Below, piece by piece: positions 9,976-17,389 of a DNA stretch of 26,591 nt. The position numbers and the translations under genes are program-made. This DNA comes from an uncultured Pseudomonadota bacterium. GTDB taxonomy: Bacteria > Pseudomonadota > Gammaproteobacteria > Burkholderiales > Burkholderiaceae. The notes under the pieces were generated by a model that saw nothing but the letters and a program-made list of their open reading frames with translations, was not told where the DNA came from and did not search any database. How positions within the stretch are numbered: the stretch's first letter is position 1; each line of letters opens with the position of its first letter. The stretch spans positions 1-26,591 of the forward strand of contig CAMLIZ010000052.1 of assembly GCA_946480245.1 (NCBI GenBank). The letters run 5' to 3'.

Positions 9976-10751
9976 GCGCGCCGCTGCTGCACGGCCAGGG
10001 CGTCAGCGCGGCGCTGGGCGGGCGCGAGGTGCTGCACGAGGTGTCGCTCGCGCTGCCTGCCGGTCAGTGGTGCGCCATCGTCGGCCCCAACGGCGCGGGC
10101 AAGTCCACCTTGCTGCGCGTGCTGGCCGGGCTGTTGCCGCCGCTGCACGGCCAGGTGCAGCTGCAGGGTCGCGCGCTGGGCTCGTGGAGCGCGCGCGATC
10201 GGGCCCAGCGCGTGGCATGGCTGTCGCAGCAGGGCGACGACGCGCGCAGCGAGCTGGCGGTGCGCGACGTGGTGCACCTGGGCCGGCTGCCGCACCTGGG
10301 ACTGATGGGCTCGCCCGGCCCCGAGGACGACGCGATCGTGCAGCAGGCGATGGCGCTCACCGAATGCAGCGACTGGGCCGAGCGCCGCATGGATGCGCTG
10401 TCGGGCGGCGAGCGCCAACGCGTGCTGCTGGCGCGCGCGCTGGCCGTGCGTGCGCCGGTGCTGTTGCTCGACGAACCCACCACGCACCTCGACCCGCCGC
10501 ACCAGGTGGCGCTGGTGCGCCTGCTGCAGCAGCTGGCGCACAACCAAGGGCTGGCGGTGGCCTGCGTGCTGCACGACCTGTCGCTGGCGCTGCAGGCCGA
10601 TCGGCTGGTGGTGATGGCCCGCGGCCGCGTGATCGCCGACGGGCCATGCGACGAGGCCGGCGTGCGCGACGCGCTGGCCGCCGTGTTCCAGCATGCGATC
10701 CGCATCGAGCGCCTGCAAGGGCAGTGGGTCGTCGTGCCCTCGATGCGATGA
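9972..10751 (+). CDS. btuD: Cobalamin ABC transporter ATP-binding protein
   Basis: A 259-residue ABC ATPase that powers B12 import through BtuC. All catalytic motifs are intact: Walker A GPNGAGKST (38-46), Q-loop region WLSQQ (83-87), signature LSGGERQRV (143-151), Walker B VLLLDEP (163-169), D-loop THLD (171-174) and the switch histidine His201 in VLHDLS. The FepC/BtuD-type spacing and position after btuC fit cobalamin import. Start GTG at 9972 overlaps the btuC stop (GTGA), and the stop overlaps the cobQ ATG (ATGA). Because the module also resembles hemin or siderophore importers, the substrate call rests on the riboswitch and on btuB/cobQ in the same operon. Confidence 0.93.
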   Translation: MSAPLLHGQGVSAALGGREVLHEVSLALPAGQWCAIVGPNGAGKSTLLRVLAGLLPPLHGQVQLQGRALGSWSARDRAQRVAWLSQQGDDARSELAVRDVVHLGRLPHLGLMGSPGPEDDAIVQQAMALTECSDWAERRMDALSGGERQRVLLARALAVRAPVLLLDEPTTHLDPPHQVALVRLLQQLAHNQGLAVACVLHDLSLALQADRLVVMARGRVIADGPCDEAGVRDALAAVFQHAIRIERLQGQWVVVPSMR

Positions 10752-12220
10752 AGACCGCAAGCTGCGTGATGGTGCTGGGCACCAGCAGCGGTGCCGGCAA
10801 GAGCTTTCTGGCCACCGGCCTGGCGCGCTGGTATGCGAACGCCGGCTTGCGCGTGGCGCCGTTCAAGGCGCAGAACATGAGCAACAACGCGCGCGTGGTG
10901 GCGGCGCCCGACGGCGCGCCCGGCGAGATCGGCGCGGCGCAGTACTTCCAGGCGCTGGCCGCGCGCGCCGAGCCCGACGTGCGCATGAACCCGGTGCTGC
11001 TCAAGCCCGAGGCCGACACGCGCAGCCAGGTGGTGGTGTGGGGCCGCGCGCGGCCCGAGCTGGCGCAGCTGCCGTGGCGCGAGCGCAGCGCGCTGCTGTG
11101 GCCGCATGCGGCGCGCGCGTTGCACGAGCTGCGTGCATCGCATGACGTGCTGGTGATCGAGGGCGCCGGCTCGCCGGCGGAGATCAACCTGGCGGCCAGT
11201 GACTTCGTGAACACCCGCACCGCGCTGGAGGCCGAGGCCGCCTGCCTGCTGGTGAGCGACATCGACCGCGGCGGCGCGTTCGCGCACCTGTACGGCACGC
11301 ATGCCTTGATGGACCGCGGCGTGCAGCGGCGCCTGCGCGGCTTCGTGCTCAACAAGTTCCGCGGCGAAGAGGCGCTGCTGGCCCCTGCGCCGCAGCAGCT
11401 GCAGCAGCTGACCGGCGTGCCCACGCTGGCCGTGCTGCCGATGCAGCGCGACCATGGCCTGCCCGAGGAAGACGGCGTGTTCGACGACGCGCCCGCGGCC
11501 GCGTCGCCCGGTGCGCGCACCGTGGTGGTGGTGGCGCCGCCGGCCGTGAGCAACCTCGACGAGTTCCAGCCGCTGCGCGCGCTGCCCGGCGTGCGCCTGC
11601 TGTGGGCGCGTGATGCGCACACGGTGGCGCAGGCCGAGCTGCTGGTGCTGCCGGGCAGCAAGCACACGCGTGCCGATCTGCAGTGGCTGCGCGAGCGCGG
11701 CATCGATGCAGCCATCGCGGCCCATGTGCAAGCGGGCCGGCCGCTGCTGGCCGTCTGCGGCGGCCTGCAGATGGCGGGCCGCACGATCGACGACGCGCTG
11801 GGCGTGGAAGGCGGCTCACCCGGCCTTGCCGAAGGCCTGGGCCTGCTGCCGCTGGCCACGCGCTTCGAGCCGGACAAGCACCTGCGCCGCACGCACACCG
11901 CGTTCGGCACGCTCACCGGCCCTTGGCGCGCGCTGGCCGGCCTGCCGATCGACGGCTACGAGATCCGCGCCGGCCGCACCAGGATCAGCGACACCCGGCC
12001 CGCCTGCACCGAAGCCTTGCCGCACGGCCTGGGCTGGCAGCGCGGGCCGGTGCTGGCGCTGTACCTGCACGGCCTGTTCGAAAACGCTGCCGTGCTGCGT
12101 GCCCTGTTCGGCGCCGGCGTGCCCACCTGGGACCAGCGCTTCGATGCGCTCGCGCACACGCTGGAGCAGCGCTTCGGCGCCGACACGCTGCTCGGCCTGC
12201 TCGCCCCAGAGCACCCATGA
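10748..12220 (+). CDS. cobQ: Cobyric acid synthase
   Basis: A 490-residue glutamine-dependent amidase that converts adenosylcobyrinic acid a,c-diamide to cobyric acid, with ATP and four glutamine-derived ammonia molecules. The N-terminal dethiobiotin-synthetase-like ATPase domain has the P-loop GTSSGAGKS (11-19), APFKAQNMSNN (37-47), EGAGSPAEINL (138-148) and the DIDRGGAFA motif (171-179). The C-terminal triad GATase domain has the nucleophile Cys337 in AVCGGLQMAGR and His441 in LYLHGLFEN. The length is typical. The ATG overlaps the btuD stop (ATGA), making it the last gene of the riboswitch-controlled transport operon. No other cobalamin biosynthesis gene is in the window, so whether the cell does full synthesis or salvage cannot be told here. 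Confidence 0.95.
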   Translation: MKTASCVMVLGTSSGAGKSFLATGLARWYANAGLRVAPFKAQNMSNNARVVAAPDGAPGEIGAAQYFQALAARAEPDVRMNPVLLKPEADTRSQVVVWGRARPELAQLPWRERSALLWPHAARALHELRASHDVLVIEGAGSPAEINLAASDFVNTRTALEAEAACLLVSDIDRGGAFAHLYGTHALMDRGVQRRLRGFVLNKFRGEEALLAPAPQQLQQLTGVPTLAVLPMQRDHGLPEEDGVFDDAPAAASPGARTVVVVAPPAVSNLDEFQPLRALPGVRLLWARDAHTVAQAELLVLPGSKHTRADLQWLRERGIDAAIAAHVQAGRPLLAVCGGLQMAGRTIDDALGVEGGSPGLAEGLGLLPLATRFEPDKHLRRTHTAFGTLTGPWRALAGLPIDGYEIRAGRTRISDTRPACTEALPHGLGWQRGPVLALYLHGLFENAAVLRALFGAGVPTWDQRFDALAHTLEQRFGADTLLGLLAPEHP

Positions 12221-12245
12221 AAAAGCCCGCCTCTGCGGGCGGGCT
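12220..12245 (-). terminator. Intrinsic terminator of the MFS gene
   Basis: Stem AGCCCGCC (12224-12231), loop TCTGCG, stem GGCGGGCT (12238-12245): a perfect 8-bp GC-rich hairpin. Read on the minus strand it is followed by a run of five T (complement of the A-run at 12220-12224), which makes it a canonical Rho-independent terminator for the MFS gene ending at 12291. On the plus strand it has an A-run before it and no T-run after it, so it is a poor terminator for the btu-cobQ operon. Its T-tract touches the last base of the cobQ stop codon. Confidence 0.8.
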
Positions 12246-12290
12246 CGGATGCGCTCGGAAGGCCTTGCGGCCTCCTGCTTCGAGGAGCGG

Positions 12291-13961
12291 TCAGTCGTTG
12301 GCGTAGATGTTCACGTCCTTGGTCTCGCGGATGAACAGCGTGCCCACCACGAAGGTGACACCCGCGATGATGATCGGGTACCACAGGCCGTTGTACATGT
12401 TGCCCGTCTGCGCCACGATCGCGAACGCGGTGGTGGGCAGCAGGCCGCCGAACCAGCCGTTGCCGATGTGGTACGGCAGGCTCATCGAGGTGTAGCGGAT
12501 GCGCGTGGGGAACATCTCCACCAGCATAGCCGCGATCGGGCCGTAGACCATCGTGACCAGGATCACCAGCAGCGTGAGGATGCCGACGATCTTCACCTTG
12601 TCCATCTTCGCGGGGTCGGCCTTGGCCGGGTAGCCGGCGGCCTTGAGCGCGGCGCCCACGTCCTTCTTGAACGCGGCTTCCTTGGCCTTGGCCTCGTCGG
12701 CCGGCAGGCCCTTGACGCTGAACGAGCTGATCACCTTGTCGCCGATGTGGATCTGCGCGGTGCCGCTGCCCGCTTCGTTCTCGTAGCTCACCGAGCCGGA
12801 GGCCAGCACCTGCTTGGCCACGTCGCACGAGCTGATGAACTTGGCCGTGCCGGTCGGGTTGAACTGGAACGAGCACTCGTTGGGATCGGCCGTGATCACC
12901 ACGCGGTTCTTGGCCTGCGCGGCGGCGAGGTCGGGGTTGGCCGCCTCGGTGAGCGCGCGGAACAGCGGGAAGTAGGTGAGCGCGGCGATCAGGCAGCCGG
13001 CCATGATGATCGGCTTGCGGCCGATCTTGTCGGACAGCGTGCCGAACACCACGAAGAACGGCGTGCCGATCAGCAGCGACAGCGCGATCAGGATGTTGGC
13101 CGTGGCCGCATCCACCTTCAGCTGCGCCGTGAGGAAGAACAGCGCGTAGAACTGGCCCGTGTACCAGACCACGGCCTGGCCGGCGGTGAGGCCGATCAGC
13201 GCCAGGATCACGATCTTCAGGTTGCGCCACTGGCCGAAGGATTCGGTCAGCGGAGCCTTCGAGGTCTTGCCCTCCTCCTTCATCTTCTTGAAGGCGGGCG
13301 ACTCGTTCATGCTCAGGCGGATCCACACCGACACCGCCAGCAGCAGCACCGACACCAGGAACGGAATGCGCCAGCCCCAGTCGGCGAACACCGGCTCGCC
13401 CAGCTGCGTGCGCACGCCCAGGATCACCAGCAGCGACAGGAACAGGCCCGCCGTTGCCGTGGTCTGGATCCACGACGTGAACGCGCCCCGCTTGCCTTGC
13501 GGCGCGTGCTCGGCCACGTAGGTGGCGGCACCGCCGTACTCACCGCCGAGCGCCAGGCCTTGCAGCAGGCGCAGGCCGATCAGGATCACCGGCGCCGCCG
13601 CGCCGATGGCGGCGTAGCTGGGCAGCAGGCCGACCACGAAGGTGGACAGGCCCATGATCAGGATCGTCACCAGGAAGGTGTACTTGCGGCCGATCATGTC
13701 GCCCAGCCGGCCGAACACCAGCGCGCCGAACGGACGCACGATGAAGCCCGCGGCGAAAGCCAGCAGCGCGAAGATGAATGCGGAGGTCGGGTCCAGCCCC
13801 GAGAAGAACTGCTTGGCGATGATCGGGGCCAGCGAACCGTAGAGGTAGAAGTCGTACCACTCGAACACGGTGCCGAGCGACGAAGCGAAGATGACCTTCT
13901 TCTCCTCGCTCGTCATCGGCATCGCGGCAGGTGCGCGAACCGCTGAAGATGGAATGGCCAT
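12291..13961 (-). CDS. MFS transporter, metabolite:H+ symporter (MHS) family
   Basis: A 556-residue inner-membrane secondary transporter. The N-terminal half is classic MHS (ProP/KgtP/ShiA relatives): SSLGTVFEWYDFYLYGSLAP (28-47), RPFGALVFGRLGDMIGRKYTF (76-96), GLRLLQGLALGGEYGGAATY (129-148) and ESPAFKKM (220-227). The second repeat of the loop motif is GTLSDKIGRKP at 307-317. About 115 residues are inserted between membrane segments 9 and 10 (roughly 338-455), on the periplasmic side by the loop-motif topology, with two cysteines (C363, C379) and a Lys/Ala-rich helix. I chose ATG 13961, which has a good ribosome site (AGGAGA); an in-frame extension to 14009 lacks one. The substrate is probably a small organic acid or zwitterion, but cannot be named. 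The gene stands alone and has its own terminator. Confidence 0.9.
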   Translation of the reverse strand: MAIPSSAVRAPAAMPMTSEEKKVIFASSLGTVFEWYDFYLYGSLAPIIAKQFFSGLDPTSAFIFALLAFAAGFIVRPFGALVFGRLGDMIGRKYTFLVTILIMGLSTFVVGLLPSYAAIGAAAPVILIGLRLLQGLALGGEYGGAATYVAEHAPQGKRGAFTSWIQTTATAGLFLSLLVILGVRTQLGEPVFADWGWRIPFLVSVLLLAVSVWIRLSMNESPAFKKMKEEGKTSKAPLTESFGQWRNLKIVILALIGLTAGQAVVWYTGQFYALFFLTAQLKVDAATANILIALSLLIGTPFFVVFGTLSDKIGRKPIIMAGCLIAALTYFPLFRALTEAANPDLAAAQAKNRVVITADPNECSFQFNPTGTAKFISSCDVAKQVLASGSVSYENEAGSGTAQIHIGDKVISSFSVKGLPADEAKAKEAAFKKDVGAALKAAGYPAKADPAKMDKVKIVGILTLLVILVTMVYGPIAAMLVEMFPTRIRYTSMSLPYHIGNGWFGGLLPTTAFAIVAQTGNMYNGLWYPIIIAGVTFVVGTLFIRETKDVNIYAND

Positions 13962-14210
13962 TGGATGTCTCCTGTTATGCGCCACGGGCCTCGTGACAGC
14001 TGGAGACAACTATGGGTTTGCGCTCTGACCCGCTTCTGACGTGAAGCCAACACGGGCTGACGATTTACGTGCAAACCCTCAGCGGGAAGGGGTTGACAGG
14101 TTCACTCACCGCAAGCATCCGCCGCGAGCTGCTCGCAGCGCGACGCATCGATCGGCTGGCCGGCGTCGCGGAAGCGCCCGGCCGCCATCCACATCTTTCG
14201 TCTCGAGGCC

Positions 14211-14241
14211 TTGACTATGCACTCAACTGCATAGTTATAAC
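14211..14241 (+). promoter_or_regulatory. Dyad-containing promoter of the alpha/beta hydrolase gene
   Basis: A perfect inverted repeat ACTATGCA-N6-TGCATAGT (14214-14221 and 14228-14235) lies exactly between a good -35 hexamer TTGACT (14211-14216) and a -10 (TATAAC at 14236-14241, spacing 19; or TTATAA at 14235-14240, spacing 18). A repressor on this dyad would cover the promoter; a long spacer with a central dyad is also the design used by MerR-type activators. Transcription would start about 7 nt after the -10, that is at or just before the ATG at 14249. The AT content of this patch stands out sharply from its surroundings. The remainder of 13962-14210 shows no other clear signal. Confidence 0.65.
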
Positions 14242-14248
14242 CTCGGCC

Positions 14249-15019
14249 ATGAACTGCCAAGCCACTCCGCTTCTCCTCCTTCCCGGCCTCATGAACGATG
14301 CGCGCGTCTGGAGTCCGCTGGCGAACGTCGTCGCCGAAGAGCGCAACGTGCATGTCGCCGCCACGCACCTGCACGACAGCATCGCCGAGTCGGCCCGCGA
14401 CGCGATCGCGTCAATGCCACCGGGCCCATTCGCCGTTGCAGGGTTCTCGCTGGGTGGGTACGTCGCCCTGGAGGTCTGCCGCCAGGCGGGCGACCGCATT
14501 ACCGGGTTGGGTCTCGTGGACACGGGCGCCCGCGCCGACACGGAGGAAATGAGAGAAGTTCGCCAGCAAATGATCCGCGCGGTGGAAGGTGGCGAGCGCG
14601 GGGGCACCGCAACCTTCAGCCAGGTGGCCCAGGCCTTTGCCGCGCGGATCGTTCACGCCCCGAGGCTGCAAGACCGGGCACTGCTGCAGCTGCTGGCGGA
14701 TATGGCACGAAGCGTCGGAAGCACGGGTTTCGTCCGGCAGCAGCGGGCCGCAATGAACCGAGTGGACACCCGTGACTTGCTCCCTCAAGTGAAAGTGCCC
14801 GCAGTGGTGGTGTGCGGGCGTGAGGACCAGGTCACCCCCCTCAGCTTGAGCCAGGAGCTGGCGTCGCTTCTGCCAAACGCTGAGTTGGTGGCGGTGGACG
14901 AGGCGGGCCACATGTCGATCCTCGAGCAGCCTGCGCCGGTGGTGTCGGCACTGGTACGTTGGCTGCGACGCGTCGATGCCCCAGCTGCAGGCGTCGGCGA
15001 AATGCCTGTGCCAGCGTGA
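14249..15019 (+). CDS. Alpha/beta-fold hydrolase
   Basis: A 256-residue single-domain alpha/beta hydrolase. The nucleophile elbow GFSLGG has Ser67; Asp193 (in CGREDQVTP) and His221 (in EAGHMS) complete the triad; the oxyanion-hole strand is LLLLPGLMND (8-17). There is no signal peptide, so it is cytoplasmic. The substrate is unknown: esterase, lactonase or C-C hydrolase are all possible. The ATG has no ribosome site and sits where the promoter would start transcription, so a leaderless message is likely. An upstream in-frame extension (from 14069) is rejected because it runs through the promoter. Codon use differs from all neighbours: CAA, TCA, CCA, ATT, GTT, AGA and AGG codons occur freely, which suggests a different origin. 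It is convergent with the CarS-like gene. Confidence 0.88.
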   Translation: MNCQATPLLLLPGLMNDARVWSPLANVVAEERNVHVAATHLHDSIAESARDAIASMPPGPFAVAGFSLGGYVALEVCRQAGDRITGLGLVDTGARADTEEMREVRQQMIRAVEGGERGGTATFSQVAQAFAARIVHAPRLQDRALLQLLADMARSVGSTGFVRQQRAAMNRVDTRDLLPQVKVPAVVVCGREDQVTPLSLSQELASLLPNAELVAVDEAGHMSILEQPAPVVSALVRWLRRVDAPAAGVGEMPVPA

Positions 15020-15147
15020 GAACGTCTGCTTCGAGTGGAAAGCGGCCGCCCGCCCGCCACATTGAATGGTCCCAACTGCTGCACAGCCGCCGTCGAATCG
15101 CTGCCCGGCGCTCGGCGCCGCTCATGCGCGCAACGCCGTTTCGGCGA

Positions 15148-15639
15148 TCAATACGGCTGGTCGCGCAGCCCCCATCGGTGCGTCAACCACGCGAGCGGAA
15201 TCTCCAGCAGAAAGAACGCGACGGTGATACCGGCGATCTGCACCCAGCTCAGGCCGAGCGGGCCCTGCAGCAGCAGCAGCGGCACCAGCGCTTCGGGGAT
15301 CTGGTCGAGCCCGGTGGCGCGGCTGCTGGGCTTCTTGCCGATGCGGCGCTTGATGAAGCTGGATGCCGCATCGCCCAGCATCGCGCCAGCCCCGAGCAGG
15401 GCGCCCGCGCGCGCGGGCAGCCCGAGCAGCGGCGCCGCGACAAGGGCGGCGACGACGGCCGTCACGAAGCCGCGCACGGTTTTCGAGGCGCCCAGCAACG
15501 GCCGGCCGTCGAAGAACTGCAGCCCGCCGTCGAGCCGGGCGGCGAAGCGGTCGCCCAGCCATCGCTTGGCCACCAGCGGGGCGGTGTTGGCCACGCCGAG
15601 CAACAGGAGCAGGCGCACGCTCTGCATCATTTCATCCAT
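15148..15639 (-). CDS. CDP-archaeol synthase (CarS/DUF46)-family membrane protein
   Basis: A 163-residue membrane protein with about four to five hydrophobic helices. It carries the signatures of the CarS family, the CTP-dependent enzymes that turn an archaeal ether-lipid phosphate into its CDP form: LDGGLQFFDGRPLLGASKTVRG (residues 36-57, with the K53/T54 and R56/G57 pairs) and GAMLGDAASSFIKRRIG (85-101), then LDQ at 111-113. Family members are known from bacteria but I know of no settled function for them there. Start ATG 15639 has a good ribosome site (AAGGAG). It is the last gene of a minus-strand run and follows a CDP-alcohol phosphatidyltransferase by 31 nt, a natural partner because that enzyme uses CDP-lipids. 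Substrate assignment is inference. Confidence 0.82.
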   Translation of the reverse strand: MDEMMQSVRLLLLLGVANTAPLVAKRWLGDRFAARLDGGLQFFDGRPLLGASKTVRGFVTAVVAALVAAPLLGLPARAGALLGAGAMLGDAASSFIKRRIGKKPSSRATGLDQIPEALVPLLLLQGPLGLSWVQIAGITVAFFLLEIPLAWLTHRWGLRDQPY

Positions 15640-15670
15640 CGGTCGCTCCTTGCGCCAACGCGGCGCCCGG

Positions 15671-16222
15671 CTAGCGCGCCACGCCGCGGTTCTGCATCGC
15701 CTTGCGGCCCCATACCAGCACGTACTGCAGCCCCGACCACACGAGCGTGAGCAGCGCCGCCCACAGCAGCAGCTGCCACCAGCGGCCGTGCGGCACCAGG
15801 CCGGCCTGGGCCGCCAGCGTGGCGAGCAGCAAGGCGAACTGCAGCCCCGTGTTGATCTTGGAGATCCGGCTCGGCGCCATGTCCACCGGCCCCACCCACA
15901 GGTGGTAGGCCAGTGCGCCACCGACGATCACCGCGTCGCGCAGCACCACGGCCAGCGCAAACCACCAGGGCAATGCCTGCTGAAGCGCCAGCAGGCCAGC
16001 CACCGTGAGCATGGTGAGCTTGTCGGCCAGCGGGTCGGCAATGGCGCCGAACCTCGTGGTCTGGTTCAGCCGGCGCGCGACGATGCCATCGGCCAGGTCC
16101 GACGCGGCCGACACCACGAACAGCACGAACGCGGCGCCGTACTCGGCCCGCAGCAGCCGCCATGCGAGCGCCGGCACCAGCGCAAAGCGCAGCAGCGTGA
16201 TGGCGTTGGCGAGGTTGAACAC
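15671..16222 (-). CDS. CDP-alcohol phosphatidyltransferase family protein (PgsA-like)
   Basis: A membrane enzyme of about 183 residues with the complete family motif D42-x2-D45-G46-x2-A49-R50-x8-G59-x3-D63-x3-D67 (SDLADGIVARRL ... FGAIADPLADK). Such enzymes swap CMP on a CDP-lipid or CDP-alcohol for another alcohol; the N-terminus FNLANAITLLRF looks like phosphatidylglycerophosphate synthase. I chose the GTG at 16222, 7 nt beyond the end of the upstream gene, because it gives the standard N-terminus; a GTG at 16282 would add 20 Pro-rich residues overlapping the upstream gene. Neither has a good ribosome site, so coupling to the upstream stop is likely. Whether this is the housekeeping PgsA or a paralogue with another acceptor cannot be read here; the CarS-like neighbour suggests a paralogue. 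Confidence 0.88.
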   Translation of the reverse strand: MFNLANAITLLRFALVPALAWRLLRAEYGAAFVLFVVSAASDLADGIVARRLNQTTRFGAIADPLADKLTMLTVAGLLALQQALPWWFALAVVLRDAVIVGGALAYHLWVGPVDMAPSRISKINTGLQFALLLATLAAQAGLVPHGRWWQLLLWAALLTLVWSGLQYVLVWGRKAMQNRGVAR

Positions 16223-16229
16223 GCGGGTG

Positions 16230-17372
16230 CTACCGAAGGGTGGCGCTTGGGGCGGCCGTGGCGTCGGTGCCCCCACCCGCACGCAGCGTCACGCGCACGA
16301 TCTCGGCCGGGCGCCACAGGCGCATGCGCGGACCCCAGGTGCCGGTGCCGCGCAGCACGATGACGGTGGTGGCACCCAGCTGGTACCGCCCCTCCAGCAA
16401 CGGAAACCACCGTCGCACGAGCAGGCCGAAGGGCCACAGCTGGCCGCCGTGCGTGTGGCCCGCGAGCATCAGGTCCACGCCCGCGTTGGCGGCCACCTCC
16501 GGCGACACCGGTGCGTGGCTGAGCACCAGCGTCGCGCCCGGCGGGTGGCCTGCCAAGGCCCTGGCGAGCGCCGCGGCGTCGACGCCCGGGTTGCGATGGG
16601 TCAGCTGGCCCTCGACGCCTGCGATCAGGAGGCCGGGGCGCAGCTCGACCCAGGTGTCGTGCAGCAGGTGCACGCCGCTGCCCTCGAACAGGCCATCGAT
16701 CGGTTGCCCCGAGTAGGCCTCGTGGTTGCCGGCCACGCCCCAGGTACCCAGCGGCGCTTGCAGCTGGCGCAGCAGGCTGCGCAGTTCGGCTGGCGCGGCA
16801 CCGTGTCCTTCGAACACGTCGCCGAGCAGCACGATGGCGTCGGGCCTGAGCTGGCGCACCTGGTCGATGCGCGCCGCGAGCCAGGTGGGGCCCAGCATGG
16901 CGCCGAGGTGCAGGTCCGACAGGGCCACGACGACCGTGCCGTCCAGCGCGGCCGGCAGCCGGGCGCTGTGCACCTCGTAGCTGCGCAACACCGGTGCGCG
17001 CAGCCCTTGGTAGAGCGCCAGCGCAACCAGAACGCCGCCGAGCGTCAGGGCCACGCCGCGCAGCCGCGGCGCGGCCTTTGCAAACAGCAGGCCGAAGCCC
17101 GTGGCCAGCTCCACCGGCAGCAGCGCCACCGTCATCAGGAACAGGGCACCCAGCCAGGTCATGCTCCAGAACTGCAGCGGCCCCGACAGCGGGCCGAGGA
17201 ATCCCGGCGCCGCCAGCGCACCGAGAACGAAGGTTCCCCACAGCACGGCGCCGGCCCCGCGCAAGGCTGCGGGAGAAACGTGCCGGCGCAGCACCGGCAC
17301 CGAAGCGGCACGCCAGAACACGTAGCCCTGCAGGAGCGTCTGGGCGAAGACGAGGATGAGCGCGAACACCAT
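16230..17372 (-). CDS. Membrane-anchored metallophosphoesterase
   Basis: A 380-residue protein with about four N-terminal membrane helices (within residues 1-125) and a C-terminal calcineurin-like phosphoesterase domain, like the YkuE/YaeI type. The binuclear metal motifs are complete: D153-x-H155 (LSDLHLG), GD185 (LLGDVFEGH), N216-H217 (AGNHEAY), H286 (LSHAP) and H306-x-H308 (AGHTHGGQ). The start ATG 17372 has no strong ribosome site and lies 17 nt after the stop of the oxidoreductase gene. The related YaeI and LpxH-type enzymes hydrolyse phosphodiesters or pyrophosphates; next to CDP-lipid genes a lipid phosphate substrate is plausible, but that is inference. Confidence 0.88.
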   Translation of the reverse strand: MVFALILVFAQTLLQGYVFWRAASVPVLRRHVSPAALRGAGAVLWGTFVLGALAAPGFLGPLSGPLQFWSMTWLGALFLMTVALLPVELATGFGLLFAKAAPRLRGVALTLGGVLVALALYQGLRAPVLRSYEVHSARLPAALDGTVVVALSDLHLGAMLGPTWLAARIDQVRQLRPDAIVLLGDVFEGHGAAPAELRSLLRQLQAPLGTWGVAGNHEAYSGQPIDGLFEGSGVHLLHDTWVELRPGLLIAGVEGQLTHRNPGVDAAALARALAGHPPGATLVLSHAPVSPEVAANAGVDLMLAGHTHGGQLWPFGLLVRRWFPLLEGRYQLGATTVIVLRGTGTWGPRMRLWRPAEIVRVTLRAGGGTDATAAPSATLR

Positions 17373-17389
17373 GCGGCATGCGGCGCCGG

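Noticed and set aside
11610..13946. Long plus-strand open frame (778 codons) across the end of cobQ and the MFS gene
   Set aside because: Antisense shadow of the MFS gene; low-complexity charged composition, no ribosome site, and it crosses a clear terminator hairpin.
13962..14009. N-terminal extension of the MFS gene
   Set aside because: The ATG at 13961 has a strong ribosome site at the right distance; the extension adds 16 residues without homology or a ribosome site.
14069..14248. 60-residue N-terminal extension of the alpha/beta hydrolase
   Set aside because: It reads through the -35, dyad and -10 of the promoter, and the family N-terminus begins at the ATG at 14249.
15107..15146. Small GC hairpins (CGGCGC-TCG-GCGCCG and CGCCG-TTT-CGGCG) between the hydrolase and the CarS-like gene
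   Set aside because: No T-run on either strand. Such short stems are common in DNA of this composition, so I do not call a terminator.
16223..16282. 20-residue extension of the CDP-alcohol transferase
   Set aside because: Pro-rich, overlaps the end of the upstream gene, and the family N-terminus begins at FNLANAITLLRF. It remains a weak alternative.
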